Shown: positions 36,600 through 46,755 of the stretch, piece after piece
Layout of the letters: each line of letters begins with the position of its first letter
Numbering within the stretch: position 1 is the stretch's first letter
DNA from: JABSQH01 sp965230015
Lineage (GTDB): Bacteria; Actinomycetota; Acidimicrobiia; Acidimicrobiales; Ilumatobacteraceae
DNA: 64,000 nucleotides
Direction: 5' to 3'
Assembly (NCBI GenBank): GCA_965230015.1
Contig: CBDDKF010000006.1
Coordinates: 141,360 to 205,359, forward strand
Program-made: the position numbers and the translations under genes
Notes under the pieces: model-generated
Told to the model about the DNA's origin: nothing
What the model saw: the letters and a program-made list of their open reading frames with translations, nothing else
The model's database searches: none

Positions 36600-37288
36600 A
36601 GTGCTTCTGCGCGTTCCGCGTGCGGCTGCTGGCTGTCGGCTGGACCGGGAACGAGCTGGTCTGCGAGGTAAATTGAGGCCCAGACCCAAGCGATCGCCCC
36701 ACCGACGAAAGCGATGCGGAAGTCGCCGGTGCCGGAGCCGGCCGCGCCGAGGATGAGTGAGCTCGCTGCGACGACACCGGCCACGACTCCCGCGCGGCGT
36801 TCGCCGCTGCGAACGTGTCGGCGAGCCGCGACCGTGGCCACGGCGACAAGCGCGAGGCCACCGATCCCGGCTGCGGCACTGTGGACAGCACCGACCCAGG
36901 TGGCGGCGTCGTCGGCACCGGCGGGGTAGCCGTTGGCCGGATCCGCGGGAAACACGCCCGAGAGCAGCAAACAGATCCCGAACACACCGATCAGCCGTGC
37001 CGGCCACAACGAAGCTCTCGGTAGCGCCGTCCGGCTCACCGCGAGCCCGGCAGCAGCGAACACGGCCCCGGCGACCACGAACGCAGCGATCTGGACGGAT
37101 CCGCCCGGCCCGAGCGCAAGCAGACTCAACGGATGATCGGCCAGCGAAAACCCGTCGCGAACAGCGGCCTGCACGATCACCACGGCAACGAACGCCGGGC
37201 CAGTCACAGCGACCGTCCGCGCCGCCCACCGACGAGCCGGCCCAGTTGTCGGGCGAAGTGGCAACGGCCGCGTGTCGACGGCACTCAC
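36596..37288 (-). CDS. DUF998 integral membrane protein
   Basis: A 230-residue protein with six membrane helices; characteristic DUF998 pieces are HPLSLLALGPGGSVQIAAFV, LLLSGVFPADPANGYP and AVHSAAAGIGGLALV. No enzymatic role is established for the family. It starts inside the stop of the SRPBCC gene (ATGA-type overlap) and ends inside the SDR start. Acts in the cytoplasmic membrane. Confidence 0.9.
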   Translation of the reverse strand: MSAVDTRPLPLRPTTGPARRWAARTVAVTGPAFVAVVIVQAAVRDGFSLADHPLSLLALGPGGSVQIAAFVVAGAVFAAAGLAVSRTALPRASLWPARLIGVFGICLLLSGVFPADPANGYPAGADDAATWVGAVHSAAAGIGGLALVAVATVAARRHVRSGERRAGVVAGVVAASSLILGAAGSGTGDFRIAFVGGAIAWVWASIYLADQLVPGPADSQQPHAERAEAL

Positions 37289-37788
37289 GACCGCGCTCCG
37301 TCGGCGAGGACCGCGTCGAGTTTGACGTAGCCCTCGACGATGCCGGTCTCCATCCCGCTCGAGATCATCGCGTCGCGGGTCTCGAAGCTGTCGACCAACG
37401 ACGTCGCCACCAGGCGGGTTCGTCGTCCATCGTCGAGTGGGGTGAGGGTCAAGCGTTCGAGCGACACGCCGTCGGGAAAGTCAGCGAAGGTGAACGTCTG
37501 CACGATCGACTCATCCTCACGCACATGGTGGAACGACCCATAGAACCCGAACTCGCCGTCCCCCGCAGCCGACCGCTGCGTGAACGCCCACGACCCCCCG
37601 GTCCGGCAGTCCCACGAGTCGATCGTGGTGACGATGTCCGTTGGCCCGGACCAACGGGCGTACAGCTCGGGATCGGTGTGAGCCCGGAACACCGCCGACG
37701 GCGGAGCGTCGAACTCGCGTGTCGTAGTGATCGTCGGGACGTCCCCGTCCGCGACGACCGTGGTCTCGTTGGTCGATGTCTGGTTCAT
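37285..37788 (-). CDS. SRPBCC (AHSA1-like) family protein
   Basis: A 167-residue Bet v1-like protein: TITTTREFDAPPSAVFRAHTD, DPELYARWSGP, GGSWAFTQRSAAGDGEFGFYG, METGIVEGYVKLDAVL. ATG 37788 follows AAGGAGAATCCTC and overlaps the ArsR stop (ATGA). It is a second ArsR/SRPBCC pair, in opposite orientation to that at 33.9-34.7 kb and clearly diverged in sequence. Confidence 0.93.
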   Translation of the reverse strand: MNQTSTNETTVVADGDVPTITTTREFDAPPSAVFRAHTDPELYARWSGPTDIVTTIDSWDCRTGGSWAFTQRSAAGDGEFGFYGSFHHVREDESIVQTFTFADFPDGVSLERLTLTPLDDGRRTRLVATSLVDSFETRDAMISSGMETGIVEGYVKLDAVLADGARS

Positions 37789-38165
37789 GAGGATTCTCCT
37801 TGAGCAGTGCTCTCGGTCGTGGTGGTGTTGGTTGTGTCGTCGAGTTCGGCCAGGACGGCGTCGAGACGCTGAAAGCGCTGCTCGGCTCGCTGTCGGTACC
37901 GCTCGATCCAATGGGTCATGAGATCGAAGACCTCCGCTTCGAGATGGGCCGGACGGCGTTGGGCGTCCTTGCGTCGGCTCACGACGCCGGCGTCCTCGAG
38001 CACCCGGAGATGCCGCGAGACCGCCTGGAGCGACATGTCGTAGGGCTCGGCGAGATCGTTGACCGTCGCGTCACCCTCGGTCAGCCGGGCGACCATGTCG
38101 CGCCGTGTCGGATCCGCTAGCGCGGCGAACACCGCCGACAGGCCGTCGTCGGCAGGTAGCCCCAT
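37785..38165 (-). CDS. ArsR-family repressor, head of SRPBCC-DUF998-SDR operon
   Basis: A 126-residue winged helix: SAVFAALADPTRRDMVARL, VNDLAEPYDMSLQAVSRHLRVLEDAGVV (the recognition helix QAVSRHLRVL is clear). It carries no metal-binding Cys motif. A Thr-rich tail (DDTTNTTTTEST) is unusual. It lies directly behind a twin operator, so autoregulation of the four- or five-gene operon is expected. Confidence 0.94.
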   Translation of the reverse strand: MGLPADDGLSAVFAALADPTRRDMVARLTEGDATVNDLAEPYDMSLQAVSRHLRVLEDAGVVSRRKDAQRRPAHLEAEVFDLMTHWIERYRQRAEQRFQRLDAVLAELDDTTNTTTTESTAQGESS

Positions 38166-38172
38166 ACCGTCC

Positions 38173-38251
38173 TCCTGTATTCAACTGATGTGTTGTATAC
38201 GAACGTAGCGAGTTCCCAAACAGCTTGTCAACACATCAGTTGAATACAGGA
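38173..38251 (-). promoter_or_regulatory. Twin ArsR operators forming a perfect 23-bp inverted repeat around the promoter
   Basis: Arms 38173-38195 and 38229-38251 are perfect inverted copies of 23 bp, 33 bp apart. Each arm holds a dyad, CAAC-TGATGT-GTTG; the left one extends to ATTCAACTGATGTGTTGTAT. On the minus strand the upstream arm runs into a perfect -35 TTGACA (38230-38225) and the downstream arm carries the AGGAGG ribosome site of the ArsR gene. Repressor at both sites would enclose the promoter. Confidence 0.85.
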
Positions 38252-38525
38252 AGCGCGCCTTGTACCGCGATCGCGACCAATCTGATCAACGCGCGCTAGG
38301 CCGGCCGGCACGACCAAGTTGCGGCTGGACCCGCCCGCTCGGTATCGCGCGAGCCACGAAGCGCGGACACCCGCTCGACATCCGGCCAATGCCGCGGGCC
38401 GGATGCGCTCGGTAACGCGCGGGCGACGGAACGCGCCCGATATTGACGTGTCTCGAAGCGTCGTCAACCCGATCGGGAACCGGCACCTGCGGGCGCGTTG
38501 AGGCGCGCGGTATCGCCGTATCTAG
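38252..38525. other. Intergenic DNA between the ArsR operon and the recombinase
   Basis: 274 bp without a gene. It has two loosely similar stretches (GCTCGGTATCGCGCGAGCC and GCTCGGTAACGCGCGGGCG), perhaps a degenerate repeat. It could contain part of a recombination site, but nothing is diagnostic. Confidence 0.35.
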
Positions 38526-39520
38526 TCAGCGGCTCGCGCGAGCGACGAAGGTGGCGACGATGTAGGTGGCGTGGCGGTCGAGAGAGCCTCGTCCGCGGTC
38601 GTAGCGCATCGTCGTTCTCGGATCGGCGTGCGATGCAGCCTCTTGGACATCTCGGAGCGGGACACCGGCATCGAGGGCGGCGGTGATGAAGCTGTGCCGC
38701 AGGGAGTGCGGAGAGATCCGCTTGTCGATCCCGGCGGCCTTCGCCAACCGCTTCACAATGCGAGTCGCGGCGTGGCGGTCGAGACGCCTGGTCATGTCAT
38801 GGTTCATGAAGATCGGCCCCTCGACTCGCTCGCCGATGTACAGATCGAGCGCCCGAGCAGTGCGCGGCGCGAGTGGAATGGTGACGGTCTTGCCGCCCTT
38901 GCGGTGGACGAACAGCGTCCGGTGTCCGCGGTTCTGATCGAGGTCGTCGATGTCGGCGCCGAGGGCCTCGGAGATGCGCAGCCCGTTCAACGCCAGCAGA
39001 CAGGCCAGCGCGTGATCGCGTCCGCCGCACAGACCGGCCTGGACGAGGAACCCGCCGAGTTCGTTGCGGTCCAAGCCGAGCGTGCTCGATTCGTAGTTCT
39101 GCTTCGGTCGGCGAACATGAGCTGCAGGGTTCCTGTCAAAGAGACGTTCTTCGGCGAGTAGGTGTAGAACCCGCAGATCGTCGACAAGCGCCGACCAATG
39201 GTCGCGGGTGCGAGCCCTTGGGTTTCGGACCAGCGGGCGTACAGCTCGATGTGAGCGCGCTCGGCATCGAACACGGCGATGTCTCTCTGGTCGAGCCAGG
39301 CGATGAACTTCTTCAGATCGACGCGGTACGCCGTCATCGTTTGGCCGGAATAGCCGGCTAGGAAGCCCGCTATCGCACGGTTCAATCGTTGGCCGTCGGC
39401 ATCGGCGTCGATGTGAACGAGTTCGCCGAACGAATCAGCAGCCGTCCTGGGTCGGATGATGGTGGTCGTGTGCACAGCGGTGCTCCTCTCGTAGATGGAT
39501 GAGGTCATCCAGCCGACCAC
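38526..39520 (-). pseudogene. Tyrosine recombinase/integrase with one frameshift
   Basis: XerC-like phage-type integrase of ~325 residues. The N-terminal core-binding domain (QTMTAYRVDLKKFIAWL, ARWSETQGLAPATIGRRL) breaks near 39133. It continues one frame over with FDRNPAAHVRRPK and the catalytic domain: Arg in NGLRISEALGADI, Lys in RKGGK, HSLRHSF, His in ASHADPRTTM and the Tyr directly after. Adding one base at the break restores the protein, so it is a recent mutation or a sequencing error. The start is uncertain (39520 or a few codons inside). It is divergent from a toxin-antitoxin-like pair. Confidence 0.88.
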
Positions 39521-39533
39521 TCCGAGAGCACGT

Positions 39534-39551
39534 CATCAAGGTAAGTTGATG
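39534..39551. promoter_or_regulatory. Dyad operator before the toxin-antitoxin-like pair
   Basis: CATCAAGGTAAGTTGATG: 6-bp inverted arms with a 6-base spacer, ending two bases before the GTG of the first gene. The position suits autoregulation by the second gene's product; a short leader or leaderless transcript is likely. Confidence 0.55.
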
Positions 39552-39553
39552 TT

Positions 39554-39778
39554 GTGGATCCTGTGATCGTGGCGAGCGCACGCCGACACGGGATCCAAGA
39601 CGACGACATGCTCCACGCCTACCGACACCCGATCCGAGTGTTCGACCTCGACGATCTCGACATGCTCATCGGCGCCGACACCGCTGGTCGGATGCTCGAG
39701 ATCGGCGTCGCAACCGCTGAGGGCGTTGAGTTCATCGTTCACGCAATGGCCGCCCGACCCAAGTTCCTGGAGACCTGA
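39554..39778 (+). CDS. Toxin-like small protein of a two-gene module
   Basis: A 74-residue protein. Its pattern (IVASARRHGIQDDDMLHAYRHP, then MLEIGVATAEGVEFIVHAMAARPKFL; both shown in part) matches a widespread family of small proteins always followed by a helix-turn-helix protein. It resembles BrnT/RelE-size toxins in charge and length. The conserved HAMxARPKFL tail is a good marker. GTG start; the TGA overlaps the next ATG (TGATG). Toxicity has not been shown for this group to my knowledge. Confidence 0.72.
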   Translation: MDPVIVASARRHGIQDDDMLHAYRHPIRVFDLDDLDMLIGADTAGRMLEIGVATAEGVEFIVHAMAARPKFLET

Positions 39779-40050
39779 TGCCTCGTTCGATTCAAGAGAT
39801 CCTCGACCACGCCGACGAACTCGCAAAGCGCTTCGAGGACTGCGAACCCGACCCCGCCGACGAGCGCCCCGTCGAGGAGTACCTACTCGAACGAGCCGCG
39901 CTGGCCCGGGCTCGCAGCGAACAACAGATCGTCGATGCGATCACCGCCGCCCGCGCCAAGAACGTCCCATGGCAGCGCATCGGCGACCTCCTCGGCACAT
40001 CAGCCCAAGCCGCCCAACAGCGCTACGGCGTTGTCGTCGAAACCGGCTGA
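39778..40050 (+). CDS. Antitoxin-like helix-turn-helix protein
   Basis: A 90-residue acidic protein. The N-terminal half (SIQEILDHADELAKRFEDCE) is helical and acidic; the C-terminal half has a helix-turn-helix, VPWQRIGDLLGTSAQAAQQRYG. Translationally coupled to the toxin-like gene. By analogy with type II modules it would neutralise its partner and repress the pair through the dyad at 39534-39551. Confidence 0.72.
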   Translation: MPRSIQEILDHADELAKRFEDCEPDPADERPVEEYLLERAALARARSEQQIVDAITAARAKNVPWQRIGDLLGTSAQAAQQRYGVVVETG

Positions 40051-40107
40051 TATCGCTCGGGTGAACCCGAGCGCGAGGTGCCGAACCAGTGCGGTGTTCC
40101 GTTGACG

Positions 40108-40360
40108 GGATCGCCGGGATTATCGGGTGGGTGGAATTCCGCGTACGCCCTGGTGCCAGGAGCCCGTCAGTCTCGGCCGAGGTCTTGGGCGAGAGCGACG
40201 ATGATGCCCGCGGAGATCGCCGAGGCGGTAGGCGTCTTTGTTACTGCATCACCTCTTCGACGAGCTAAGCGCCGTGCTGCTGGAGGGCGGTAGTGGACGC
40301 CGTCGATGTAGTCGACGGTGAACATGATGTGTCGGATCCCGTGGGTGTGGGCAGGTCGAT
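40108..40360 (-). pseudogene. Decayed copy of the VOC gene at 30.06-30.50 kb
   Basis: The DNA from 40108 to ~40350 aligns with 30018-30250: shared GGATCGCCGGGATTATCG, TCTTGGGCGAG-GCGACGATGATGCC, GAGGCGGTAGG-GTCTT and GGTGAACATGATG-type blocks. Multiple small indels and a missing 5' half leave no frame. It lies 3' of the antitoxin-like gene on the opposite strand. Confidence 0.8.
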
Positions 40361-40504
40361 CCGATGGCCGGGCACCACAAACGGTTGGCAGCGGCGGTGT
40401 TGGTGCTTTGGTTCAGTTCCCGGGTTCGTGTCCCGAGGTTCGGACGTCGTGGAGCCCAAGGCGGGGCGTGTGGCCGACGTCGATCGGGCACCGTGAGGAT
40501 TTCT
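40361..40504. other. Leader region before the collagen-like gene
   Basis: No gene. It has two imperfect GGTTCG-type blocks and probably carries the promoter of the surface protein. No confident -35/-10 pair can be named. Confidence 0.35.
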
Positions 40505-40526
40505 GAACGCACCCGTGCGTTCTTTT
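40505..40526. terminator. Short hairpin with T run upstream of the surface protein gene
   Basis: GAACGCA (40505-40511), loop CCCG, TGCGTTC (40516-40522), then TTTT. It reads as an intrinsic terminator on the plus strand. Since it lies 43 bases before the start codon, it either ends upstream transcription or attenuates the surface gene. Confidence 0.55.
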
Positions 40527-40568
40527 CGCTGTACTCCCGGAAACCCGCACTGCACCGTGGAGCCCCAC

Positions 40569-42293
40569 ATGCACACGCCACCTCGCCATCTTCCCCGGGC
40601 AACTTCCGCAGGTGTTCGCTCTGAACGCAGCAGACGCCCGCATGGTCGGCGATCACCGACGACGCTCGCGGTCGCCGGTGCCGTCGTGATCAGCGCCCTC
40701 GTCGCCGGCTTGGCGGTGCGAGCCGCGACCGACGACGAGGGATCGATGTTCGTGGCGATGTCGCCGTGCCGCCTGGCCGACACGCGACCCGAGCCCGATC
40801 GGGTCGGCTCGATCGACGCGCTCGGTCCGCAAGGGACCGCAACGTTCCAGGCCACCGGCGACAACGGTGAGTGTTCCGACATCCCCCGCGCAGCGACCGG
40901 TGTGTCGCTGAACGTCACCGCCGTCGCCCCAACCGAGCAGACCTTCCTCACCATCTGGCCCGACGGCGAGCGCCCGCTCGCCTCCAACCTGAACCCGGGT
41001 CCCGGTCAGTCCCCGATCCCCAACGCCGTCGTCACCTCGTTGTCGGACAGCGGGTCGTTCCAGGTGTTCAACTGGACCGGTGAGGTCGACGTGGTGGTCG
41101 ACGTCAACGGCTACTTCCTCCCCGCGGTGGGAGCCGGCGACGCCGGAGCTCAGGGCCCCGCGGGCCCGGCCGGTCCCGCCGGTGCCCAGGGTCCCGCCGG
41201 TGCCCAGGGCCCCGCTGGCCCGCCAGGAGACGACGGACCCGCCGGTGCGCCAGGACCGACCGGCGAGCAAGGTCCAGCCGGACCACCAGGAGACGACGGC
41301 CCCGCCGGACCACCTGGAAGCGACGGCGCGCCAGGACCAGCCGGACCACAAGGACCAGCGGGAGCGGACGGCGCGCAAGGACCGGCAGGACCGGCAGGGT
41401 CGGCGAATCGCATCAGCGACGAACAGATCGCCACCCTGCGCTGGGACCAAGACCCAGGACGCACCGCCATCGTCCCCGTCGGCGACAGCCCGGAGGCGGT
41501 GGCCTTTGACGGCGCCAACATCTGGGTCACCTACGCGTTCTCCAACGATGTGTCGGTCATCGACCCGGCGACCAACACCGTCACCGCCACCATCCCCGTC
41601 GGCACCGGCTCGCTTGGGGTGGCCTTTGACGGCACCAACATCTGGGTCACCAACGCCAGCTCGGACAACGTGTCGGTCATCGACCCGGCCACCAACACCG
41701 TCACCGCCACCATCGACGTCGGCGACAACCCGCGTGGAGTGGCCTTTGACGGCACCAACATCTGGATTACCAACGCCAACTCGGACAATGTGTCGGTCAT
41801 CGACCCGGCGACCAACACCGTCACCGCCACCATCGACGTCGGCACCGCCCCGTTTGGGGTGGCCTTCGACGGCACCAACATCTGGGTCACCAACACCGGC
41901 TCGGACAATGTGTCGGTCATCGACCCGGCGACCAACACCGTCACCGCCACCATCGACGTCGGCGACAACCCGTTTGGGGTGGCCTTCGACGGCACCAACA
42001 TCTGGGTCACCAACACCGGCTCGGACAATGTGTCGGTCATCGACCCGGCGACCAACACCGTCACCGCCACCATCGACGTCGGCGACAACCCGTTTGGCGT
42101 GGCCTTCGACGGCACCAACATCTGGGTCACCAACGCCGTGTCGGACAATGTGTCGGTCATCGACCAAGCCACTAACACCGTCACCGCCACCATCGACGTC
42201 GGCGACAACCCGTTTGGCGTGGCCTTTGACGGCACCAACATCTGGGTCGCCAACGCCAGCTCGGACAACGTGTCGAAACTCCTGCCTCGCTGA
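40569..42293 (+). CDS. Surface protein: membrane anchor, collagen-like stalk, seven-blade YVTN propeller
   Basis: A 574-residue protein. Start ATG 40569 follows a GGAG; an upstream ATG at 40515 is possible. After a basic start and one membrane helix (VAGAVVISALVAGLAV) comes a ~120-residue domain opening FVAMSPCRLADTRP, common in actinobacterial surface proteins. A collagen-like stretch of ~28 Gly-x-y triplets (41134-41400) follows, then seven near-identical 40-residue YVTN-type repeats (VAFDGTNIWVTN...VSVIDPATNTVTATI). The repeats suit a closed seven-blade propeller. A likely adhesin or ligand-binding surface stalk. Confidence 0.88.
   Translation: MHTPPRHLPRATSAGVRSERSRRPHGRRSPTTLAVAGAVVISALVAGLAVRAATDDEGSMFVAMSPCRLADTRPEPDRVGSIDALGPQGTATFQATGDNGECSDIPRAATGVSLNVTAVAPTEQTFLTIWPDGERPLASNLNPGPGQSPIPNAVVTSLSDSGSFQVFNWTGEVDVVVDVNGYFLPAVGAGDAGAQGPAGPAGPAGAQGPAGAQGPAGPPGDDGPAGAPGPTGEQGPAGPPGDDGPAGPPGSDGAPGPAGPQGPAGADGAQGPAGPAGSANRISDEQIATLRWDQDPGRTAIVPVGDSPEAVAFDGANIWVTYAFSNDVSVIDPATNTVTATIPVGTGSLGVAFDGTNIWVTNASSDNVSVIDPATNTVTATIDVGDNPRGVAFDGTNIWITNANSDNVSVIDPATNTVTATIDVGTAPFGVAFDGTNIWVTNTGSDNVSVIDPATNTVTATIDVGDNPFGVAFDGTNIWVTNTGSDNVSVIDPATNTVTATIDVGDNPFGVAFDGTNIWVTNAVSDNVSVIDQATNTVTATIDVGDNPFGVAFDGTNIWVANASSDNVSKLLPR
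41485..42285 (+). repeat. Seven tandem 120-bp repeats inside the propeller gene
   Basis: The period is exactly 120 bp with copies beginning near 41499, 41619, 41739, 41859, 41979, 42099 and 42219. Internal copies are nearly identical at DNA level, synonymous sites included. That points to recent expansion or gene conversion and would favour copy-number change by slippage. Confidence 0.9.
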
Positions 42294-42488
42294 CCCCAAC
42301 CACAGCCCGAACGCGCAGACGACTGAGAGTGACCGGTAATGCGCGTCGGCGACGGCGCTCCCACCCATCCGATAGCCGGCACGTTGCGCACACCGACCCG
42401 AGTGATAGCGCGCGCCGCCGGGAGTCGTCGAGCGAACGCGCCCGATCTCGTCCACTTGATACGCCTTCCAGGGGCTGAGCGTGACGAG

Positions 42489-42905
42489 TCAGTCGCGATC
42501 GAAGATCGACGGCCGCTCGCCGAATACGGCCACGGCCTGCCGGAGCGGCACCAGATCGCCGCCGCGTCCTTCGGCGGCGGCCAGGGCGTCTTCGGCGACA
42601 CGGCGGGTCTCGCTCAGTTCGTCGCGTAGCGCCGCGTTCTCCACTTCGAGCTGCATCACTCGCCGAATGCCCTCGAGGTTGAGCCCCTCGTCGGTGAGCT
42701 GCGAAATGCGTCGGAGCAGTGCGATGTCGGCATCGGAGTAGCGCCGGTTGCCGCCTTGCGTACGCGCAGGGGTCACCAAGCCGCGACGCTCGTAGATGCG
42801 CAACGTCTGCGGGTGCATGCCGGCCAGCTCGGCGGCCACCGAGATCACATACACGGCGTGCGTCGCCGAGCGTTCGATCCGTTGGTTGCTGCGATCTGTG
42901 CTCAT
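42489..42905 (-). CDS. hspR: HspR heat-shock repressor (MerR family)
   Basis: A 138-residue MerR-type protein: YVISVAAELAGMHPQTLRIYERRGLVTPART, NRRYSDADIALLRRISQLTDEG (the paired segments are diagnostic of HspR), then a short coiled coil. HspR binds the HAIR sequence with DnaK as co-repressor and represses the dnaK operon. It is the last gene of that operon, overlapping dnaJ by four bases. A HAIR-like site lies before dnaK. Confidence 0.95.
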   Translation of the reverse strand: MSTDRSNQRIERSATHAVYVISVAAELAGMHPQTLRIYERRGLVTPARTQGGNRRYSDADIALLRRISQLTDEGLNLEGIRRVMQLEVENAALRDELSETRRVAEDALAAAEGRGGDLVPLRQAVAVFGERPSIFDRD

Positions 42906-44044
42906 GCCAGCGATGCCCTCGGGTTCACGGTAGTCGCCTCCGCCAGCTGTTCGAGTGCCGCCCGTTGCTCGTCGGTGAGATCGGTCGGTACCTGCACGTT
43001 GACGGTGACGATCAGGTCGCCGGTGGCCGACGACGTGTCGATGCCGCGTGCCTTCACCCGGTGCCGGCTGCCACTTGGCGTCCCTGGCTTCAGCCGTAGC
43101 GTGACGCGCGAGCCGTCGAGCGTCGGAACATCGATCTCACCGCCGAGCGCCGCCTCGGCGTACGTCACCGGAACGGCGACGGTCAGGTTGTTGCCCTGCC
43201 GGCCGAACATCTGGTGCGGCATCACGGTGAGTTCGACGAGCAGGTCGCCGGCCGGACCGCCGTTGCGTCCCGGTCCGCCACGTCCCTTGAGACGGATCGT
43301 CTGACCGTCTTTCACGCCCGCGGGGATACGCGTCTTGACCTCGCGCTGGCGCTTCTCGACTCCACCGCCGTGGCAGGTCGGGCACGGGTCGTCGATCCGC
43401 ACGCCCTTGCCCTGGCAGACGCGGCACGGCGAGGAGAACGAGAACAAGCCCTGGTTGTCGTCGACCACGCCGCGACCGCCGCAGTTCGAACAGATCGTCG
43501 GACTGGTGCCGGGCCGGGCGCCAGAGCCGCCGCAGTTGGAGCACTGGGCATCGGTCGTGAGGTACAGCGTGGTGGTGATTCCGGAAACGGCGTCTTCGAA
43601 GTCGATCGTGAGGTGCGCGGTGATGTCGTCGCCGCGCCGCGGGCCGACACCCGCCGGCCCGTTCGCTCCACCGGGCGCAGGACCCCCGCGCCCGCCACGT
43701 CCGAAGAGGTTGCCGAACAGGTCGCCGAGGCCGCCGCCGTCGTCGCCGACGTTGAACCGGAAGCCACCTTGACCACCGCCGGGTGCGCCGCCCATCCCGC
43801 CGAGGGGACCCATCTGACGCACCTCGTCGTACTCGGCGCGCTTGTCCTCGTCGCCGAGCACGTCGTAGGCGGCCGACACCTCCTTGAAACGCTCCTCAGC
43901 AGCGGAGTCGCCAGGGTTCTTGTCGGGGTGCAAATCGCGGGCGAGCTTGCGATACGCCTTGGTGATGTCTTTCGCCGAGGCATCGTCGTCGACGCCGAGG
44001 ATCTTGTAGTAGTCGGTCTCGAACCACTCTCGTTGGGGAGCCAT
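42902..44044 (-). CDS. dnaJ: Chaperone protein DnaJ
   Basis: A 380-residue class I J-protein. J domain: DYYKILGVDDDASAKDITKAYRKLARDLHPDKNPG (with HPD), a Gly-rich region (~75-130), then four CxxCxGxG zinc motifs (CSNCGGSG, CSNCGGRG, CRVCQGKG, CPTCHGGG) and the C-terminal substrate domains. Stimulates the DnaK ATPase and delivers substrates. In the operon between grpE and hspR. Confidence 0.98.
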   Translation of the reverse strand: MAPQREWFETDYYKILGVDDDASAKDITKAYRKLARDLHPDKNPGDSAAEERFKEVSAAYDVLGDEDKRAEYDEVRQMGPLGGMGGAPGGGQGGFRFNVGDDGGGLGDLFGNLFGRGGRGGPAPGGANGPAGVGPRRGDDITAHLTIDFEDAVSGITTTLYLTTDAQCSNCGGSGARPGTSPTICSNCGGRGVVDDNQGLFSFSSPCRVCQGKGVRIDDPCPTCHGGGVEKRQREVKTRIPAGVKDGQTIRLKGRGGPGRNGGPAGDLLVELTVMPHQMFGRQGNNLTVAVPVTYAEAALGGEIDVPTLDGSRVTLRLKPGTPSGSRHRVKARGIDTSSATGDLIVTVNVQVPTDLTDEQRAALEQLAEATTVNPRASLA

Positions 44045-44128
44045 CGTCGGTCACCTCCTCCGGTGCACTATCGGTTTGCTCCTGGCCGGCCACCACGGTG
44101 GTCGCCGGCCACACGCCGGCTGTGGGCG

Positions 44129-44749
44129 CTAGTCGGTTGTTTTCACCATCGCCGCGCGCAGCACCTTGCCCTTCCACAGGTAGCCACTGCGCAACACCTC
44201 GGCGACGGTCGGCTCGCCGCCGCCCGCCGGTTCGTGGGCGACCGCTTCGGCCACCTCGGGGTCGAACGGCGCGCCGTCGAGGTTGACGAGCTCGAGCCCT
44301 TGCTTCTTCAGCTCCACCAGCATCTGGTTGAGCAGCGGACCGACCTCGTCGGGGTGGCGCAAGTACGCGGCCTCGGCGGCGTCGAGCACCGGCAGCAGCG
44401 CTTCGGCAAGCCGTCCGGTCGCCCGGTCGGCATCGGCCTGCGCTTGGGTTTGCATTCGGCGCCGGTAGTTGTCGAAGTCGGCCTGCACGCGCTGCGCCAA
44501 CGCCCGATACTCCTCGCGCTCGGTGAGCAGCGCCTCGACGTCGACATCGGAGAAGTCGGGTGCCACGGCGTCGAACTCGTCGAGATCATCGACGTCGGCG
44601 ATGTCGCCATCGCCGGTGCCGGCGGTGTGTGGTGGTGACGCCGCCGACGCGGCACCGGGGGCGGGCCGCGGCATCGACGACGTGATGTCGTCGATTTCGC
44701 TGGCCCGCTCGGTGCCGTCGTCGGGTGCGCCGATCGTGTTGTCGGTCAT
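44129..44749 (-). CDS. grpE: Nucleotide exchange factor GrpE
   Basis: A 206-residue protein. A long acidic, low-complexity N-terminus (1-75) precedes the coiled coil (LTEREEYRALAQRVQADFDNYRRRM) and the beta-wing domain ending ELVNLDGAPFDPEVAEAVA and YLWKGKVLRAAMV. Drives ADP release from DnaK. ATG 44749 is chosen; frames further up run into dnaK. 28 bases separate it from the dnaK stop. Confidence 0.96.
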   Translation of the reverse strand: MTDNTIGAPDDGTERASEIDDITSSMPRPAPGAASAASPPHTAGTGDGDIADVDDLDEFDAVAPDFSDVDVEALLTEREEYRALAQRVQADFDNYRRRMQTQAQADADRATGRLAEALLPVLDAAEAAYLRHPDEVGPLLNQMLVELKKQGLELVNLDGAPFDPEVAEAVAHEPAGGGEPTVAEVLRSGYLWKGKVLRAAMVKTTD

Positions 44750-44777
44750 GTCGCCGCCTTGCGCGTCGCGCTCGACG

Positions 44778-46634
<1,857 letters not shown>

Positions 46635-46755
46635 GGGGGCTCCTTACTGATCCGGAGTGCGGACTGAATGTGGGGGGAGGACGGATGCATCCGAAGATCG
46701 GATGGCATCAACGCTACGACCCCCTTGATGCAGTCGCAACCCGTGACGCACATTT

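Noticed and set aside
30018..40125. GGATCGCCGGGATTATCG direct repeat as attL/attR of the nearby integrase
   Set aside because: Similarity continues for over 200 bases into a VOC gene with many indels, which fits an old duplication better than a short identical attachment core. It remains possible but unsupported.
41485..42285. CRISPR-like periodic repeats
   Set aside because: The 120-bp period is wholly coding, without unique spacers between short repeats; it encodes YVTN propeller blades.
38428..42447. Shared GAACGCGCCCGAT at about 38.43 and 42.43 kb
   Set aside because: A 13-base match in GC-rich intergenic DNA with no extended similarity; probably chance.
46635..46755. CIRCE (HrcA) operator before dnaK
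   Set aside because: No TTAGCACTC-N9-GAGTGCTAA sequence is present; the HAIR-like site and the hspR gene explain regulation.
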